Positions 1-8,930 are shown, counted from the stretch's first letter. The stretch is DNA of 64,000 nt from VRUE01 sp040879985 (GCA_040879985.1 JBBDJH010000021.1:62001-126000); one strand, 5' to 3'. The notes: a model not told the origin generated them from the sequence alone. A program made the numbers and translations.

Positions 1-1696
1 CAAGGACACGCTGCACGCGAAGACGATCTTCTTCGAGGGCGAGGAGGACGAGGGCCAGGTCGAGGTGGCGATGCAGTGGAACAACTCCTACCAGGAGTCG
101 ATCTTCAGCTTCGCCAACAACATCAACACCCACGAGGGCGGCTCGCACCTCTCCGGCTTCCGCTCGGCACTGACCCGGACCCTCAACGCCTACGCGCGCA
201 GCAAGGGCCTGCTCAAGGAGAAGGACGGCAACCTCGGCGGCGAGGACGTGCGCGAGGGGCTGACCGCGGTGATCTCGGTCAAGCTGCACGACCCGCAGTT
301 CGAGGGCCAGACCAAGACCAAACTCGGCAACCCGCCGATCCGCGGCCTGGTCGAGGAGACGGTCAACCGCAAGCTGGCCGAGTTCTTCGAGGAGAACCCG
401 AGCGAGGCGCGGCGGATCATCACCAAGGCGATCGACGCCTCACGCGCCCGCGACGCCGCCCGCAAAGCACGCGACCTGACCCGCCGCAAGTCGGCGCTGG
501 AGAACTCGACCCTGCCGGGCAAGCTCGCCGACTGCACGGTCAAGGACCCGCGCGACGCGGAGATCTTCGTGGTCGAGGGCGATTCCGCCGGCGGCTCGGC
601 GAAGCAGGCGCGCGACCGCTCGACCCAGGCGGTGCTGCCGCTGCGCGGCAAGATCATCAACGTCGAGAAGAACCGGATCGACAAGGTCCTCGCCAACACC
701 GAGGTGCAGGCGCTGATCACGGCGATCGGCACGGGCGTCCACGACGAGTTCAACCTCGAGGACGCCCGCTACCACAAAATCGTCATGGCGACCGACGCTG
801 ACGTCGACGGCGCCCACATCCGCACCCTCGTCCTCACCTTCCTCTACCGGCAGATGCCCGAGCTGATCGACGCCGGCTACGTCTACATCGCCAAACCGCC
901 GCTCTACCGGGTCAAACAGGGCAACCAGGAGACCTACCTGGAGCGCGAGTCCGAACTCGAAGAGCTGCTGCTGCGCGACAAGCTCGAGCAGGTCGAGGTC
1001 GTCGACGCCACCGGCAAGGCGACGACGCTGAGCAAGAGCCGCTGGCAGAGCTACACGCGGCGGGCGAAAGAGTACGAGGGCTGGGGCTCCTCGCTGCAGG
1101 CGGAGTTCGGCCACGACACCGTCCGCTTCCTCGAGGAGTCGAGCCTGCTCGACGAAGAGGTGGCGACGGTCGCCGACGCGCGCAAGCTGCTCAGCGCGCC
1201 GGCGGGCGAGGGCGAGCCGTTCGACACCGAGATCGTCACCGACTCCGACGAGGGGCTCGTGGTCAAGGCGCTCGAACGCAAGAGCGGCCTGGCCCGCACC
1301 CACCGCCTGCCCGGCCGGCTCTTCGAGCATTACGACTACCGCAAGTTCGCCGCAGTGCACACGGCCCTGCTCGGCCAGGTCGGCCGGCCACCCTTCGAGG
1401 TGCGATTCGGCGGCCGTACCGCGGAGGCGCTCTCCTTCGAGGCGCTGCGTCCCGCCGTGATCGAGCTGGCCCGCCACGGTGTGCAGCTGACCCGCTTCAA
1501 GGGGCTCGGCGAGATGAACGCCGACCAGCTGCGCGAGACGACGATGGACCCCGCCAGCCGCACGCTGGCCCGGGTCACCCTCGACGACGCGACCGCGGCC
1601 GATCAGATCTTCTCGATGCTGATGGGCGACCAGGTCGGCCCGCGCCGCGAATTCATCGAGTCCAACGCAAAAGACGTCAAGTTCCTCGATGTGTAG
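1..1696 (+). CDS. gyrB: DNA gyrase subunit B, 5' truncated
   Basis: ATP-dependent type II topoisomerase subunit that, with GyrA, supercoils DNA. The gene enters from the left edge: codons read in frame from base 2, so the ATPase domain is mostly missing and the first in-frame Met at 65 is internal. The TOPRIM Mg-binding motif EGDSAGG (from base 575) and DADVDGAH are present, as is the C-terminal KGLGEMNADQL block. Between YIAKPPLYRV and RFKGLGEM lie about 200 residues, far more than in the short Bacillus-type GyrB, so an insertion resembling the Gram-negative one is present. The gene ends with TAG, and gyrA starts 13 bases later, so the two are probably co-transcribed. Confidence 0.96.
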   Translation, partial: KDTLHAKTIFFEGEEDEGQVEVAMQWNNSYQESIFSFANNINTHEGGSHLSGFRSALTRTLNAYARSKGLLKEKDGNLGGEDVREGLTAVISVKLHDPQFEGQTKTKLGNPPIRGLVEETVNRKLAEFFEENPSEARRIITKAIDASRARDAARKARDLTRRKSALENSTLPGKLADCTVKDPRDAEIFVVEGDSAGGSAKQARDRSTQAVLPLRGKIINVEKNRIDKVLANTEVQALITAIGTGVHDEFNLEDARYHKIVMATDADVDGAHIRTLVLTFLYRQMPELIDAGYVYIAKPPLYRVKQGNQETYLERESELEELLLRDKLEQVEVVDATGKATTLSKSRWQSYTRRAKEYEGWGSSLQAEFGHDTVRFLEESSLLDEEVATVADARKLLSAPAGEGEPFDTEIVTDSDEGLVVKALERKSGLARTHRLPGRLFEHYDYRKFAAVHTALLGQVGRPPFEVRFGGRTAEALSFEALRPAVIELARHGVQLTRFKGLGEMNADQLRETTMDPASRTLARVTLDDATAADQIFSMLMGDQVGPRREFIESNAKDVKFLDV

Positions 1697-1708
1697 GGAG
1701 GATTGCTG

Positions 1709-4213
1709 ATGGCGCTGGAGGCCCTGACCGGACGGATCGAGGAGCGCGAGCTCGAGAAGGAGATGCGCTCCTCCTACCTCGATTACGCGATGAGCGTGAT
1801 CGTCGGCCGGGCGCTGCCCGACGTTCGCGACGGCCTCAAGCCGGTGCATCGCCGCGTGCTCTACGCGATGCACGACATCGGCCTGCAGCCGACCCGCTCC
1901 TACCGCAAGTGCGCCTTCATCGTCGGTGAGGTGATGGGCAAGTACCACCCGCACGGCGACTCGGCGATCTACGACACCCTGGTGCGGATGGCGCAGGAGT
2001 TCTCGCTGCGCTACACGCTGGTCGACGGCCAGGGCAACTTCGGCTCGATCGACGACGACCCGGCCGCCGCGATGAGATACACCGAGGCGCGGCTCGGGCG
2101 GTTGGCGACGGAGCTGCTGCGTGACATCGACGCCGACACGGTCGACTTCGGCCCCAACTACGACGAATCGACCCAGGAGCCGTTGATCCTGCCGGCCCGG
2201 TTCCCGAACCTGCTGGTCAACGGGGCGTCGGGGATCGCCGTCGGGATGGCGACCAACATCCCGCCGCACAACCTGCGCGAGGTCTCGGCCGCGGTCGCCG
2301 CCTACATCGACGAACCCTCGATCGATCTCGCCGGGCTGATGGAGCACATCAAGGGGCCCGACTTCCCCGGCGGCGGGATCATGAGCCTGGAGGGGATCCG
2401 CGACGCCTACGCCTCGGGCCGCGGCTCGGTCAAGGTGCGCGCCCGCGCCCACGTCGAGCCGCTCAAGGGCGGCAAGGACGCGATCGTCGTCACCGAGCTG
2501 CCCTTCATGGTCAAGAAGGGCGGCGAAAACGGCCTGATCACGAAGATCGCCGACCTCGTCCGCGACAAGAAACTGGACGGCATCTCCGACCTGCGCGACG
2601 AGTCCGACCGCTCCGGCATGCGGCTCGTGATCGAGCTCAAGCGCGGCGGCCACCCGGCCAAGGTCGTGCTCAACAACCTCTACAAGAAAACCGGCATGCA
2701 GACCAGCTTCGGGATCAACATGGTCGCCCTGGTCGACGGCGTGCCGCGCACCCTGGGGTTGCTCGAGCTGGTCCACCACTACGTCCAGCACCAGCGCGAG
2801 GTCGTCACCCGCCGCACCCAGTACGAACTGCGCCGCGCCGAGGCCCGCGCCCACATCCTCGAGGGGCTGCTGATCGCGCTCGACAACCTCGACGCGGTGA
2901 TCAAACTGATCCGCGCCTCGCCCGACCCCGACGCCGCCCGCGACGGGCTGATCGAGAAGTTCGAACTCTCGCGCGAGCAGGCGCAGGCGATCCTCGACAT
3001 GCGTCTGCAGCGACTGACCGCGCTCGAGGCCGACAAAGTACGCGCCGAGCACGCCGACCTGATCGAGCGGATCGGCGAGCTGCGCGCGATCCTCGGCGAC
3101 GAGGCCAGGGTGCTCGGCCTGGTCAAGGAGGAGCTGGCCGAGATCGTCGCCTCCTACGGCGACGAGCGGCGCACCGAAATCGCCCACTTCGAGGGCGCGG
3201 TCGGGATCGAGGACATGATCGCCGACCAGCAGATGGTGATCTCCCTGACCGCCTCGGACTACGTCAAGCGGCTGCCGCTCGCCACCTACCGCCAGCAGCG
3301 CCGCGGCGGCGTCGGCGTGATGGGGATGAACCTCAAAGAGGACGACTACATCGCCCACCTGCACATCTGCTCGAGCCACGACTACCTGCTCTTCTTCACC
3401 AACCGGGGCAAGGTCTACCGGCTCAAGGTCTACGAGCTGCCCGAGGGCTCGCGCACGGCCAAAGGCAGCGCCCTGGTCAACCTGCTGCCGCTGCGCGAAG
3501 GCGAGCGGGTGATGGCGGTGATCCCGACCCGCGACTTCAAAGAGAACAAGTACCTGGCCTTCGCGACGGCCAAGGGGATGATCAAGAAAACCGAGTTCCT
3601 CGCCTATAACACGCCGATCCGCGCCGACGGGATCATCGCGATCAAGATCCGCGACGGCGACGAGCTGGTCCAGGTGCGGCTGACCTCGGGCGAGGACGAT
3701 CTGCTGATGGTTTCCAAGTCCGGTCACGCCTCGCGCTTCTCCGAGGACGCCGCCCGGCCGATGGGCCGCGACACCTCCGGCGTCAAAGGGATGAACGTCA
3801 AAGCCAAGGTCAACGGGGTCGAGAACCGGGTCCTGGCGATGGACGTCGCCCGCGACGACACCGAGCTCTTCGTCGTCACCGAGAACGGCTACGGCAAGCG
3901 CACCTCGATCGCCGAGTACCCGGTCAAGGGGCGCGGCACGAAAGGCGTCCTCACTGCCCGGCTGACCGAGAAGAAGGGCGGCCTGGCCGGCGCCCTGATC
4001 GTCCGCGAGCACCAGGACCTCCTGTTCATCTCCCAGCACGGCATGGTCCAGCGCACCGGTGCCAGCGGCATCTCGCTGATGGGCCGCTCGACGCAGGGGG
4101 TGCGGGTGATGAACATCAAGGACGAGGACCGCGTCAGCGCCGTCGCCCTCGTGGTCGAGTCAAGCGACGAGTCCTCGAACGAGCCCCAAGAGGAGCTCGG
4201 CTCGGCGACGTAG
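1709..4213 (+). CDS. gyrA: DNA gyrase subunit A
   Basis: DNA breakage-reunion subunit of gyrase, 834 residues, full length. ATG at 1709 is chosen because GGGAGGA sits 6 bases upstream; an in-frame TTG at 1703 would overlap that site. The active-site tyrosine is Tyr124 in AMRYTEARL. The quinolone-determining stretch GDSAIYD keeps Ser85 and Asp89, so no classical resistance substitution is visible. The C-terminal beta-pinwheel carries a GyrA box at about residue 530 that reads QRRGGVG, where the usual form has Arg or Lys after GG. Blades with repeats such as GMNVKAKVNG follow. It pairs with gyrB upstream. Confidence 0.97.
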   Translation: MALEALTGRIEERELEKEMRSSYLDYAMSVIVGRALPDVRDGLKPVHRRVLYAMHDIGLQPTRSYRKCAFIVGEVMGKYHPHGDSAIYDTLVRMAQEFSLRYTLVDGQGNFGSIDDDPAAAMRYTEARLGRLATELLRDIDADTVDFGPNYDESTQEPLILPARFPNLLVNGASGIAVGMATNIPPHNLREVSAAVAAYIDEPSIDLAGLMEHIKGPDFPGGGIMSLEGIRDAYASGRGSVKVRARAHVEPLKGGKDAIVVTELPFMVKKGGENGLITKIADLVRDKKLDGISDLRDESDRSGMRLVIELKRGGHPAKVVLNNLYKKTGMQTSFGINMVALVDGVPRTLGLLELVHHYVQHQREVVTRRTQYELRRAEARAHILEGLLIALDNLDAVIKLIRASPDPDAARDGLIEKFELSREQAQAILDMRLQRLTALEADKVRAEHADLIERIGELRAILGDEARVLGLVKEELAEIVASYGDERRTEIAHFEGAVGIEDMIADQQMVISLTASDYVKRLPLATYRQQRRGGVGVMGMNLKEDDYIAHLHICSSHDYLLFFTNRGKVYRLKVYELPEGSRTAKGSALVNLLPLREGERVMAVIPTRDFKENKYLAFATAKGMIKKTEFLAYNTPIRADGIIAIKIRDGDELVQVRLTSGEDDLLMVSKSGHASRFSEDAARPMGRDTSGVKGMNVKAKVNGVENRVLAMDVARDDTELFVVTENGYGKRTSIAEYPVKGRGTKGVLTARLTEKKGGLAGALIVREHQDLLFISQHGMVQRTGASGISLMGRSTQGVRVMNIKDEDRVSAVALVVESSDESSNEPQEELGSAT

Positions 4214-4264
4214 GCGGGGTTGGACCGGACGGGAGCGGTCCCGGCGGAGCCGAGGTTCGCAGCT

Positions 4265-4390
4265 GAGAGGCGGCGTCGGCCCCGCTGGAGCCGGTGTGCG
4301 CTTCGCGCACGAATTTGGTGCCGCTTCGCGGCTGAGAACAACTCTGCGGAGCCGCTTCGCGAGGCTCCATCGAGGCCGACGCCGCCTCTC
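4265..4390. repeat. Long inverted repeat between gyrA and the HNH gene
   Basis: Two 28-base arms (4265-4292 and 4363-4390) are complementary at 26 of 28 positions around a 70-base middle. The sequence GCCCCGCTGGAGCC and the motif TCGCGAAGCGG or its complement recur in the second hairpin at 4977-5120. It lies downstream of gyrA and just before the HNH start, so it could be a terminator, a processing site or a non-autonomous mobile element. No open frame in it looks coding. Confidence 0.75.
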
Positions 4391-4424
4391 CCTCCGCGGG
4401 GCCTGCGTAGAATTCGCGAGCAAG

Positions 4425-4931
4425 ATGGCACGTGTGCTGGTCTTGAATGCAACCTATGAGCCGATCAACGTCTGCACGTTGAGACGGGCTGCTGTGCTCT
4501 TGTTGAAGGAGAAGGCGGAGCTGCTGGAGCGGCGCGAGGGGGCGATTCACTCCGAGCACATGACGATGGAGCGACCCGACGTGATCCGCCTGGTCAGCTA
4601 CGTGCGGGTGCCGCGCGAGGCGCACCGGCGCAAGATCACCCGCCGGGCGGTGCTCGCCCGCGACAGCTGGACCTGCCAGTACTGCGGCTCGACCAAGTCG
4701 GGGCTGACCGTCGACCACGTGATCCCGCGCAGCCGCGGGGGCAAGTCGGTCTGGGGCAACATCGTCGCCGCCTGCGCCACCTGCAACCGCCGCAAGGGCA
4801 ACCGCCTCCCCCACGAGATCCAGATGCACCCGCAGAAGTCGCCAAAGGCTCCAGGTCCCAGCATCTTCATCCAGGTCGCCAGCCCCAAGATCCCGCCTGC
4901 TTGGCAGCAGTACCTACCGGCAGCTGCCTGA
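4425..4931 (+). CDS. HNH endonuclease family protein
   Basis: Small nuclease-fold protein of 168 residues. The N-terminal block starts MARVLVLNATYEPINV, typical of a widespread actinobacterial and cyanobacterial HNH family. The zinc-binding HNH core lies at about residues 80-130: CQYCG, then DHVIPRSRGG with the catalytic His, then the CATCNRRKGNR zinc knuckle. The ATG at 4425 is preferred over upstream codons because conservation begins there. The biological target is unknown; the family is usually a housekeeping or repair-like nuclease rather than a restriction enzyme. The gene sits alone between two long inverted repeats (4265-4390 and 4977-5120) and converges on pheA. Confidence 0.88.
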   Translation: MARVLVLNATYEPINVCTLRRAAVLLLKEKAELLERREGAIHSEHMTMERPDVIRLVSYVRVPREAHRRKITRRAVLARDSWTCQYCGSTKSGLTVDHVIPRSRGGKSVWGNIVAACATCNRRKGNRLPHEIQMHPQKSPKAPGPSIFIQVASPKIPPAWQQYLPAAA

Positions 4932-4976
4932 TTCAGCCACGAGAACCGGGGGTCTGATGAGCCTTGCCTGCGACGA

Positions 4977-5120
4977 CTGGGAGGGGTGGGAGGGCCCCGC
5001 TGGAGCCTCGCGAAGCGGCCACGGCTGAGTGATTCTGGGCCGCGAAGCGGCACATCATCGGTGAGCGGAGCGCCAGCGAAGCGAACATAGGCTCCAGCGG
5101 GGCCCTCCCACCCCTCCCAG
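4977..5120. repeat. 31-bp perfect inverted repeat between HNH gene and pheA
   Basis: Arms 4977-5007 and 5090-5120 are perfectly complementary over 31 bases, with an 82-base middle containing further short complementary tracts such as CGCGAAGCGG. It lies exactly between the convergent HNH and pheA genes and ends 2 bases before the pheA stop. It may serve as a bidirectional terminator. Its size and G-rich arm (GGGAGGGGTGGGAGGGC) resemble the hairpins at 35532, 39777 and 46615. Confidence 0.85.
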
Positions 5121-5122
5121 CT

Positions 5123-5959
5123 TCAGCCGATCGGGTATGAGCCCAGGATCCGCACGCTCTCGGCCTTGGCCCGCAGCGCCTCCAGCGCCTCGGCGACCGG
5201 CTCGTCGCTTACCGCCCCTTCGAGGTCGCAGAAGAACATGTAGCGGCCGAGGCCGCGGCGCAGGGGGCGCGACTCGATCCGGCTCAGGTTGACGCCGCGG
5301 CTGGAGAACTCGTGCAGCGCCTCGACGAGTGCGCCGGGGTGGTCGGCGCCGAGCTCGGAGAAGACAAGCGACGTCCGCCAGGGCCCGTCGCCGGCCGGCT
5401 CGGCGCCGGCGGGAGCGATCCAGACGAAGCGGGTGACGTTGTCGGCCTCGTCCTCGATCCCCTCGCGCAGGACCGCGCAGCCGTAGCGCTCGGCAGCGGC
5501 GCGGGCGCCGATCGCCGCCCAGGGCCGCACCGACTCGCCGACCATGCGCACCGCCTCGGCCGTGCTGCTGACGCTGCGCCGTTCGACCCCGGGCAGGTTC
5601 TCGCGCAGGAAGCCGGCGCACTGGGCGAGCGGCTGGGGGTGGGAGAGGATCGCCGCAACCTGCTCCAGCCCGACCCCCTCGCGGGCGATCAGGTGCGCGT
5701 GCACCCGAAAGTCGTGCTCGCCGACGATCGTCACCGCCTCGGTCTCGAAGGCCAGCGTGTCCAGCGTGCTGCGCACCGACCCCTCGATCGAGTTCTCGAA
5801 CGGGACCAGCGCCCGCTCCGCCTCGCCCCGCTCCACAGCCACGATCGCGTCGTGCACCGTAGAAGTCCGCAACGCCTCGATCTCCACCCCCTCCGCCACA
5901 GCCTCCCGCAACGCGTCTTCCGTAAAGGTCCCCGCCGGCCCAAGAAACGAAATCTTCAT
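5123..5959 (-). CDS. pheA: Prephenate dehydratase
   Basis: Converts prephenate to phenylpyruvate in phenylalanine synthesis. It has 278 residues, the normal length for a monofunctional enzyme without chorismate mutase. The N-terminus MKISFLGPAGTFTEDA, the mid-protein VPFENSIEGSV and the catalytic NVTRF motif form the dehydratase domain (about residues 1-185). A C-terminal ACT domain (about 190-275) carries ESRPLRRGLGRYMFF, the Phe-binding ESRP signature, so feedback inhibition by phenylalanine is likely. The 3' end abuts a long inverted repeat. Upstream lie 65 bases and then the assembly gap, so any promoter or preceding gene there is not visible. Confidence 0.95.
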   Translation of the reverse strand: MKISFLGPAGTFTEDALREAVAEGVEIEALRTSTVHDAIVAVERGEAERALVPFENSIEGSVRSTLDTLAFETEAVTIVGEHDFRVHAHLIAREGVGLEQVAAILSHPQPLAQCAGFLRENLPGVERRSVSSTAEAVRMVGESVRPWAAIGARAAAERYGCAVLREGIEDEADNVTRFVWIAPAGAEPAGDGPWRTSLVFSELGADHPGALVEALHEFSSRGVNLSRIESRPLRRGLGRYMFFCDLEGAVSDEPVAEALEALRAKAESVRILGSYPIG

Positions 5960-6024
5960 CTGGCAACAAGCGGGTGGCGGGACGGCCGTCTCGGCCCCTC
6001 CAGCAGCGAAGCCGATGACCGGGC

Positions 6025-6124
6025 NNNNNNNNNNNNNNNNNNNNNNNNNNNNNNNNNNNNNNNNNNNNNNNNNNNNNNNNNNNNNNNNNNNNNNNNNNNN
6101 NNNNNNNNNNNNNNNNNNNNNNNN
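6025..6124. other. Assembly gap (100 N)
   Basis: A run of exactly 100 N, a conventional scaffold gap of unknown true size. The bases on each side share ACCGGGC directly next to the gap, so a repeat or hairpin may have stopped the assembly here. Confidence 0.99.
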
Positions 6125-6131
6125 ACCGGGC

Positions 6132-7154
6132 CTATTCGAACACGACCGTGTAGGAAGCGACGTTGTTCTCCGCCACTTCCTCGCCCGGCACCGGCTCCGC
6201 TTCGACTTCCAGCGCCGCTTCGCCCTGCGGCGTCGGGGTCAGCGGGATCGTCACCGTTTCTTCCGCGCCGGCTTCGATGCTGCTGATCTCCCCTTGCAGC
6301 GTTTTGCCGTTCACGGTGACCGAGACGGTCACCCCGTTCTCGGTCGATTCGCCCTGGTTCTGCACGGTCACTTCGACTTCGGGAGTTTCTTCGACGAGCA
6401 CCGAGGTGGTCCCTTCCGGCGTCAGGTCGGTGCCGTTGACGCTGGTCCCGATCAGACCCAGACCGTGTACGCCGGGAGTCGCCGTCCCGCTGGCGCCGCT
6501 GACCGAGCCGAGCGCCTCGCCGACGGCGCTTTCGTCGAGCCACTGGGTGGGATCGGGGACGAAGATGCTTTTCGGCACATCCTCGCCTTCGATCCCGTCG
6601 CCGGCGAGAACGGCGTTGATTTCGGGCCGCACGATCGTCGCGTAGAGGACATCGCTCGCCATCAGCTTCGCCATCTGGTTGGCGATCGCCGCGGTCGCTT
6701 TCTCGGAGCCGGCATCGCCCAGGGCGGTGCTCATTTTTTCGGCGATCACGGACATCGCGCTGCCGCGCAGCTCGTAGACGAGTTCCAGCGTCTGCTGCGC
6801 GTCGGCCATGTCGCCGGGCGCGTCGAGCGCGTCGACCCGCGAGGCGTAGTTGTCCATCGCGCTGCGGTCGGCGCTGACCTGGTCGACGAAGTCGGTGACC
6901 GAGATGTCGCCCGGGTTGGAGAGCTTGTCGAAGAAGGATTTGCTCGTCTGATCGGTCTCTTCGACGAGCTGGGTGACGTTGCCGGCGTAATCGCTCAGCG
7001 CCCGCGACTGGCGCGCGTCGAGGCAGCCGCGCACGCCGAGCACCAGCAGGATCAGGACCAGCAGGCCGGCGCCGAGCGCCAGCCCCCGCCGCAGCAGGAT
7101 CTGTTGCCGTTCGGGACGGCGTGGGGGGCGGCGACGCCCCGGCCCGGATGCCAG
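6132..7154 (-). CDS. Membrane-anchored extracytoplasmic protein with CARDB-like C-terminus
   Basis: About 340 residues from the proposed start. A basic N-terminus (RRRPPRRPERQQILLRR) precedes one membrane helix (about GLALGAGLLVLILLVLGVRG), then a helical extracytoplasmic region rich in D, S and Q. The C-terminal beta domain (VEVTVQNQGES, GVTVSVTVNG, NNVASYTVVF) resembles CARDB/Ig-like adhesion modules. No catalytic motif is seen and the exact function is unknown. Start choice: a CTG at 7152-7154 follows GGAGGA; an upstream ATG at 7268 would add 38 non-conserved-looking residues and overlap the divergent kinase gene. The shared intergenic space suggests linkage to that kinase. Confidence 0.78.
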   Translation of the reverse strand: MASGPGRRRPPRRPERQQILLRRGLALGAGLLVLILLVLGVRGCLDARQSRALSDYAGNVTQLVEETDQTSKSFFDKLSNPGDISVTDFVDQVSADRSAMDNYASRVDALDAPGDMADAQQTLELVYELRGSAMSVIAEKMSTALGDAGSEKATAAIANQMAKLMASDVLYATIVRPEINAVLAGDGIEGEDVPKSIFVPDPTQWLDESAVGEALGSVSGASGTATPGVHGLGLIGTSVNGTDLTPEGTTSVLVEETPEVEVTVQNQGESTENGVTVSVTVNGKTLQGEISSIEAGAEETVTIPLTPTPQGEAALEVEAEPVPGEEVAENNVASYTVVFE

Positions 7155-7221
7155 CGAATCCTCCAAGAAGCAGGGAGTATGTCGCAGGAGGAAGCGGAAT
7201 TGCGGCGAAGTCGAAGGAGCT

Positions 7222-8139
7222 TTGGTCGGATCCCTCGTCCTCAACCGCTTCCTGATCGAGCGCCGCATCGGCAGCGGCGGCTTCGGCGTCGTCTACGAGG
7301 CCTGGGACGGGCGGCTCGAGCGCACCGTCGCGGTCAAGGCGATCGAGGCCCGCGGCGACGCCGGAAAGCGGGTGCTGCGCGAGGCCCAGGCGGCGGCGCG
7401 GCTCAACCATCCCGGCATCGTCACCCTCTACGAGATCGGCGAGGAGGACGGCAACGCCCTGCTCGTCACCGAGCTGGTCGAGGGCGCGACCCTGGCCGGG
7501 CTGAGTCGCGAAGCGGCGCTCAGCGATCGCGAGATCGGCGAGATCGGCGCCGACCTCTGCGAGGCCCTCGACCACGCCCACTCGCGCGGCGTCGTCCACC
7601 GCGACATCAAGCCGCAGAACGTGCTCGTCGCCGGCGAAGGGGAGTTCCGCGCCAAGCTGATGGACTTCGGCGTCGCCCGCCTCGCCGACGGCGCTTCCCT
7701 GACCGCTCCCGGCGACGTCGTCGGCACGCTCGCCTACATGGCGCCGGAGCAGGCCGAGGGCCGCACGGCCGGCCCCGAGGCCGACGTCTACTCGCTCGCC
7801 CTGACCCTCTACGAGTGCTGGGCCGGCGAGAACCCCAACCGGCGGGCGACCCCGGCCGCGACGGCGCGGGCGATCGGCGGCCGGCCGCGACCGCTGCGGC
7901 GCCTCCGCCCGGACCTGCCGCGCGAGCTCAGCGCCACGCTCGACGCGGCCCTGCAGCGCCGCCCCTCGCGCCGCCCGCAACTCGAGCAGCTCGGCGCCGC
8001 GATCGAGGATTCGCTCGACCTGCTCGCCGAGGATCTCCCCGCGACCAACGCCGGCCTGCGGCTGCGCGCCGGCGCCCTGGTCGCCGCCGGCGTGCTCGGG
8101 GCCTGGCTCGCGACCGGCCACGGGGCCTTTCTGCCCTAG
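7222..8139 (+). CDS. Serine/threonine protein kinase with C-terminal membrane segment
   Basis: Hanks-type kinase of about 305 residues. The glycine loop GSGGFGVV (17-24), the ATP-binding Lys39 in VAVK, the catalytic HRDIKPQN with Asp128, the DFG Asp148 and the APEQ loop are all intact, so it should be active. After the kinase domain there is a single hydrophobic stretch at the very C-terminus (ALVAAGVLGAWLATG) and almost no extracellular part, so it probably senses from the cytoplasmic side. The TTG at 7222 is uncertain: AAGGAG lies only 2 bases upstream and the frame stays open further upstream. It precedes the FHA-phosphatase-division operon and may phosphorylate those FHA proteins. Confidence 0.88.
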   Translation: MVGSLVLNRFLIERRIGSGGFGVVYEAWDGRLERTVAVKAIEARGDAGKRVLREAQAAARLNHPGIVTLYEIGEEDGNALLVTELVEGATLAGLSREAALSDREIGEIGADLCEALDHAHSRGVVHRDIKPQNVLVAGEGEFRAKLMDFGVARLADGASLTAPGDVVGTLAYMAPEQAEGRTAGPEADVYSLALTLYECWAGENPNRRATPAATARAIGGRPRPLRRLRPDLPRELSATLDAALQRRPSRRPQLEQLGAAIEDSLDLLAEDLPATNAGLRLRAGALVAAGVLGAWLATGHGAFLP

Positions 8140-8156
8140 ACCTCTAGGATTTCCCG

Positions 8157-8930
8157 ATCAGCGTCCTACGCAGCCTCGAGAGTCGGATCGAAGGCCTCGT
8201 CGAGGGGGTCTTCAGCCGCGCCTTCAGCTCGGAGGTGCAGCCGGTCGAGCTGGCCCGCAAGCTGGCCAAGGAGATGGACTCGCACAAGACCGCCGGCGTC
8301 GCCCGCGTCTACGTCCCCAACGAGTACACCGTCTACCTCTCGAGCAAGGACCGCGCCCGGCTCGAGGGCTACGAGCGCTCGCTCGAGCAGGAGCTCTCCG
8401 GATACCTGCTCGAGCACGCGCGGCGGCGCAGCTACGACCTGCTGACCCGCCCGACCGTCTCCTTCGAGACCGACGAGCGGCTGCGCCTCGGCGAGTTCGG
8501 GATCCAGCCGCGGATGGTCAAGCCCCCCGCCCGCGAGGGCGAGCCGCCGCGCCAGGGCGAGGAGGGCCACACGATGGTCTACTCGGCGGTCAGCGACGCG
8601 GCGCCGCGCGAGGCGCCCGCGCCGCCGTCGCACCGGGCCGCGCCGCAGCCCCGCGGCGTCGTCACGCTTGACGACCGCCGCTACGTCCTCGACTCCGCCC
8701 GCTCGACCGTCGGCCGCTCGCGCGACGCCGACTGCGTCGTCCGCGACGCCAACGTCTCCCGCCACCACGCCGAGCTGCGCCGCTCGCCGAACGGCGAGTG
8801 GACGATCGCCGACCTCGGCTCGACCAACGGGATCAAGGTCAACGGCCGCCGGGTCGGCTCGACCCGGCTCAAATCCGGCGACGAGGTCGCCCTGGGAACG
8901 ACGACCTTCAGGTTCGATATCGAGCAATGA
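8157..8930 (+). CDS. fhaA: FhaA-type protein (DUF3662 plus FHA domain)
   Basis: Cytoplasmic phosphothreonine-binding adaptor; the mycobacterial relative binds phosphorylated MviN and PknB substrates. The N-terminal DUF3662 domain reads SVLRSLESRIEGLVEGVFS and needs translation from before 8160. The C-terminal FHA domain (about residues 165-255) has GRSRDADCVV, SRHHAEL and STNGIKVNG. No ATG, GTG or TTG lies between the in-frame stop at 8145 and the DUF3662 start. The only placed initiator is ATC at 8157, eleven bases after an AGGA (8146-8149). GTG 8235 would delete conserved residues. A non-canonical start or a sequence error are the two options. It is the first gene of the division operon. 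Confidence 0.88.
   Translation: MSVLRSLESRIEGLVEGVFSRAFSSEVQPVELARKLAKEMDSHKTAGVARVYVPNEYTVYLSSKDRARLEGYERSLEQELSGYLLEHARRRSYDLLTRPTVSFETDERLRLGEFGIQPRMVKPPAREGEPPRQGEEGHTMVYSAVSDAAPREAPAPPSHRAAPQPRGVVTLDDRRYVLDSARSTVGRSRDADCVVRDANVSRHHAELRRSPNGEWTIADLGSTNGIKVNGRRVGSTRLKSGDEVALGTTTFRFDIEQ

Noticed and set aside
440..4039. 1199-codon open frame on the minus strand across gyrB and gyrA
   Set aside because: It is the shadow of high-GC codon bias; the gyrase frames carry all conserved motifs. The same applies to other very long opposite-strand frames, for example at 25884-28784, 30170-32566 and 58610-61303.
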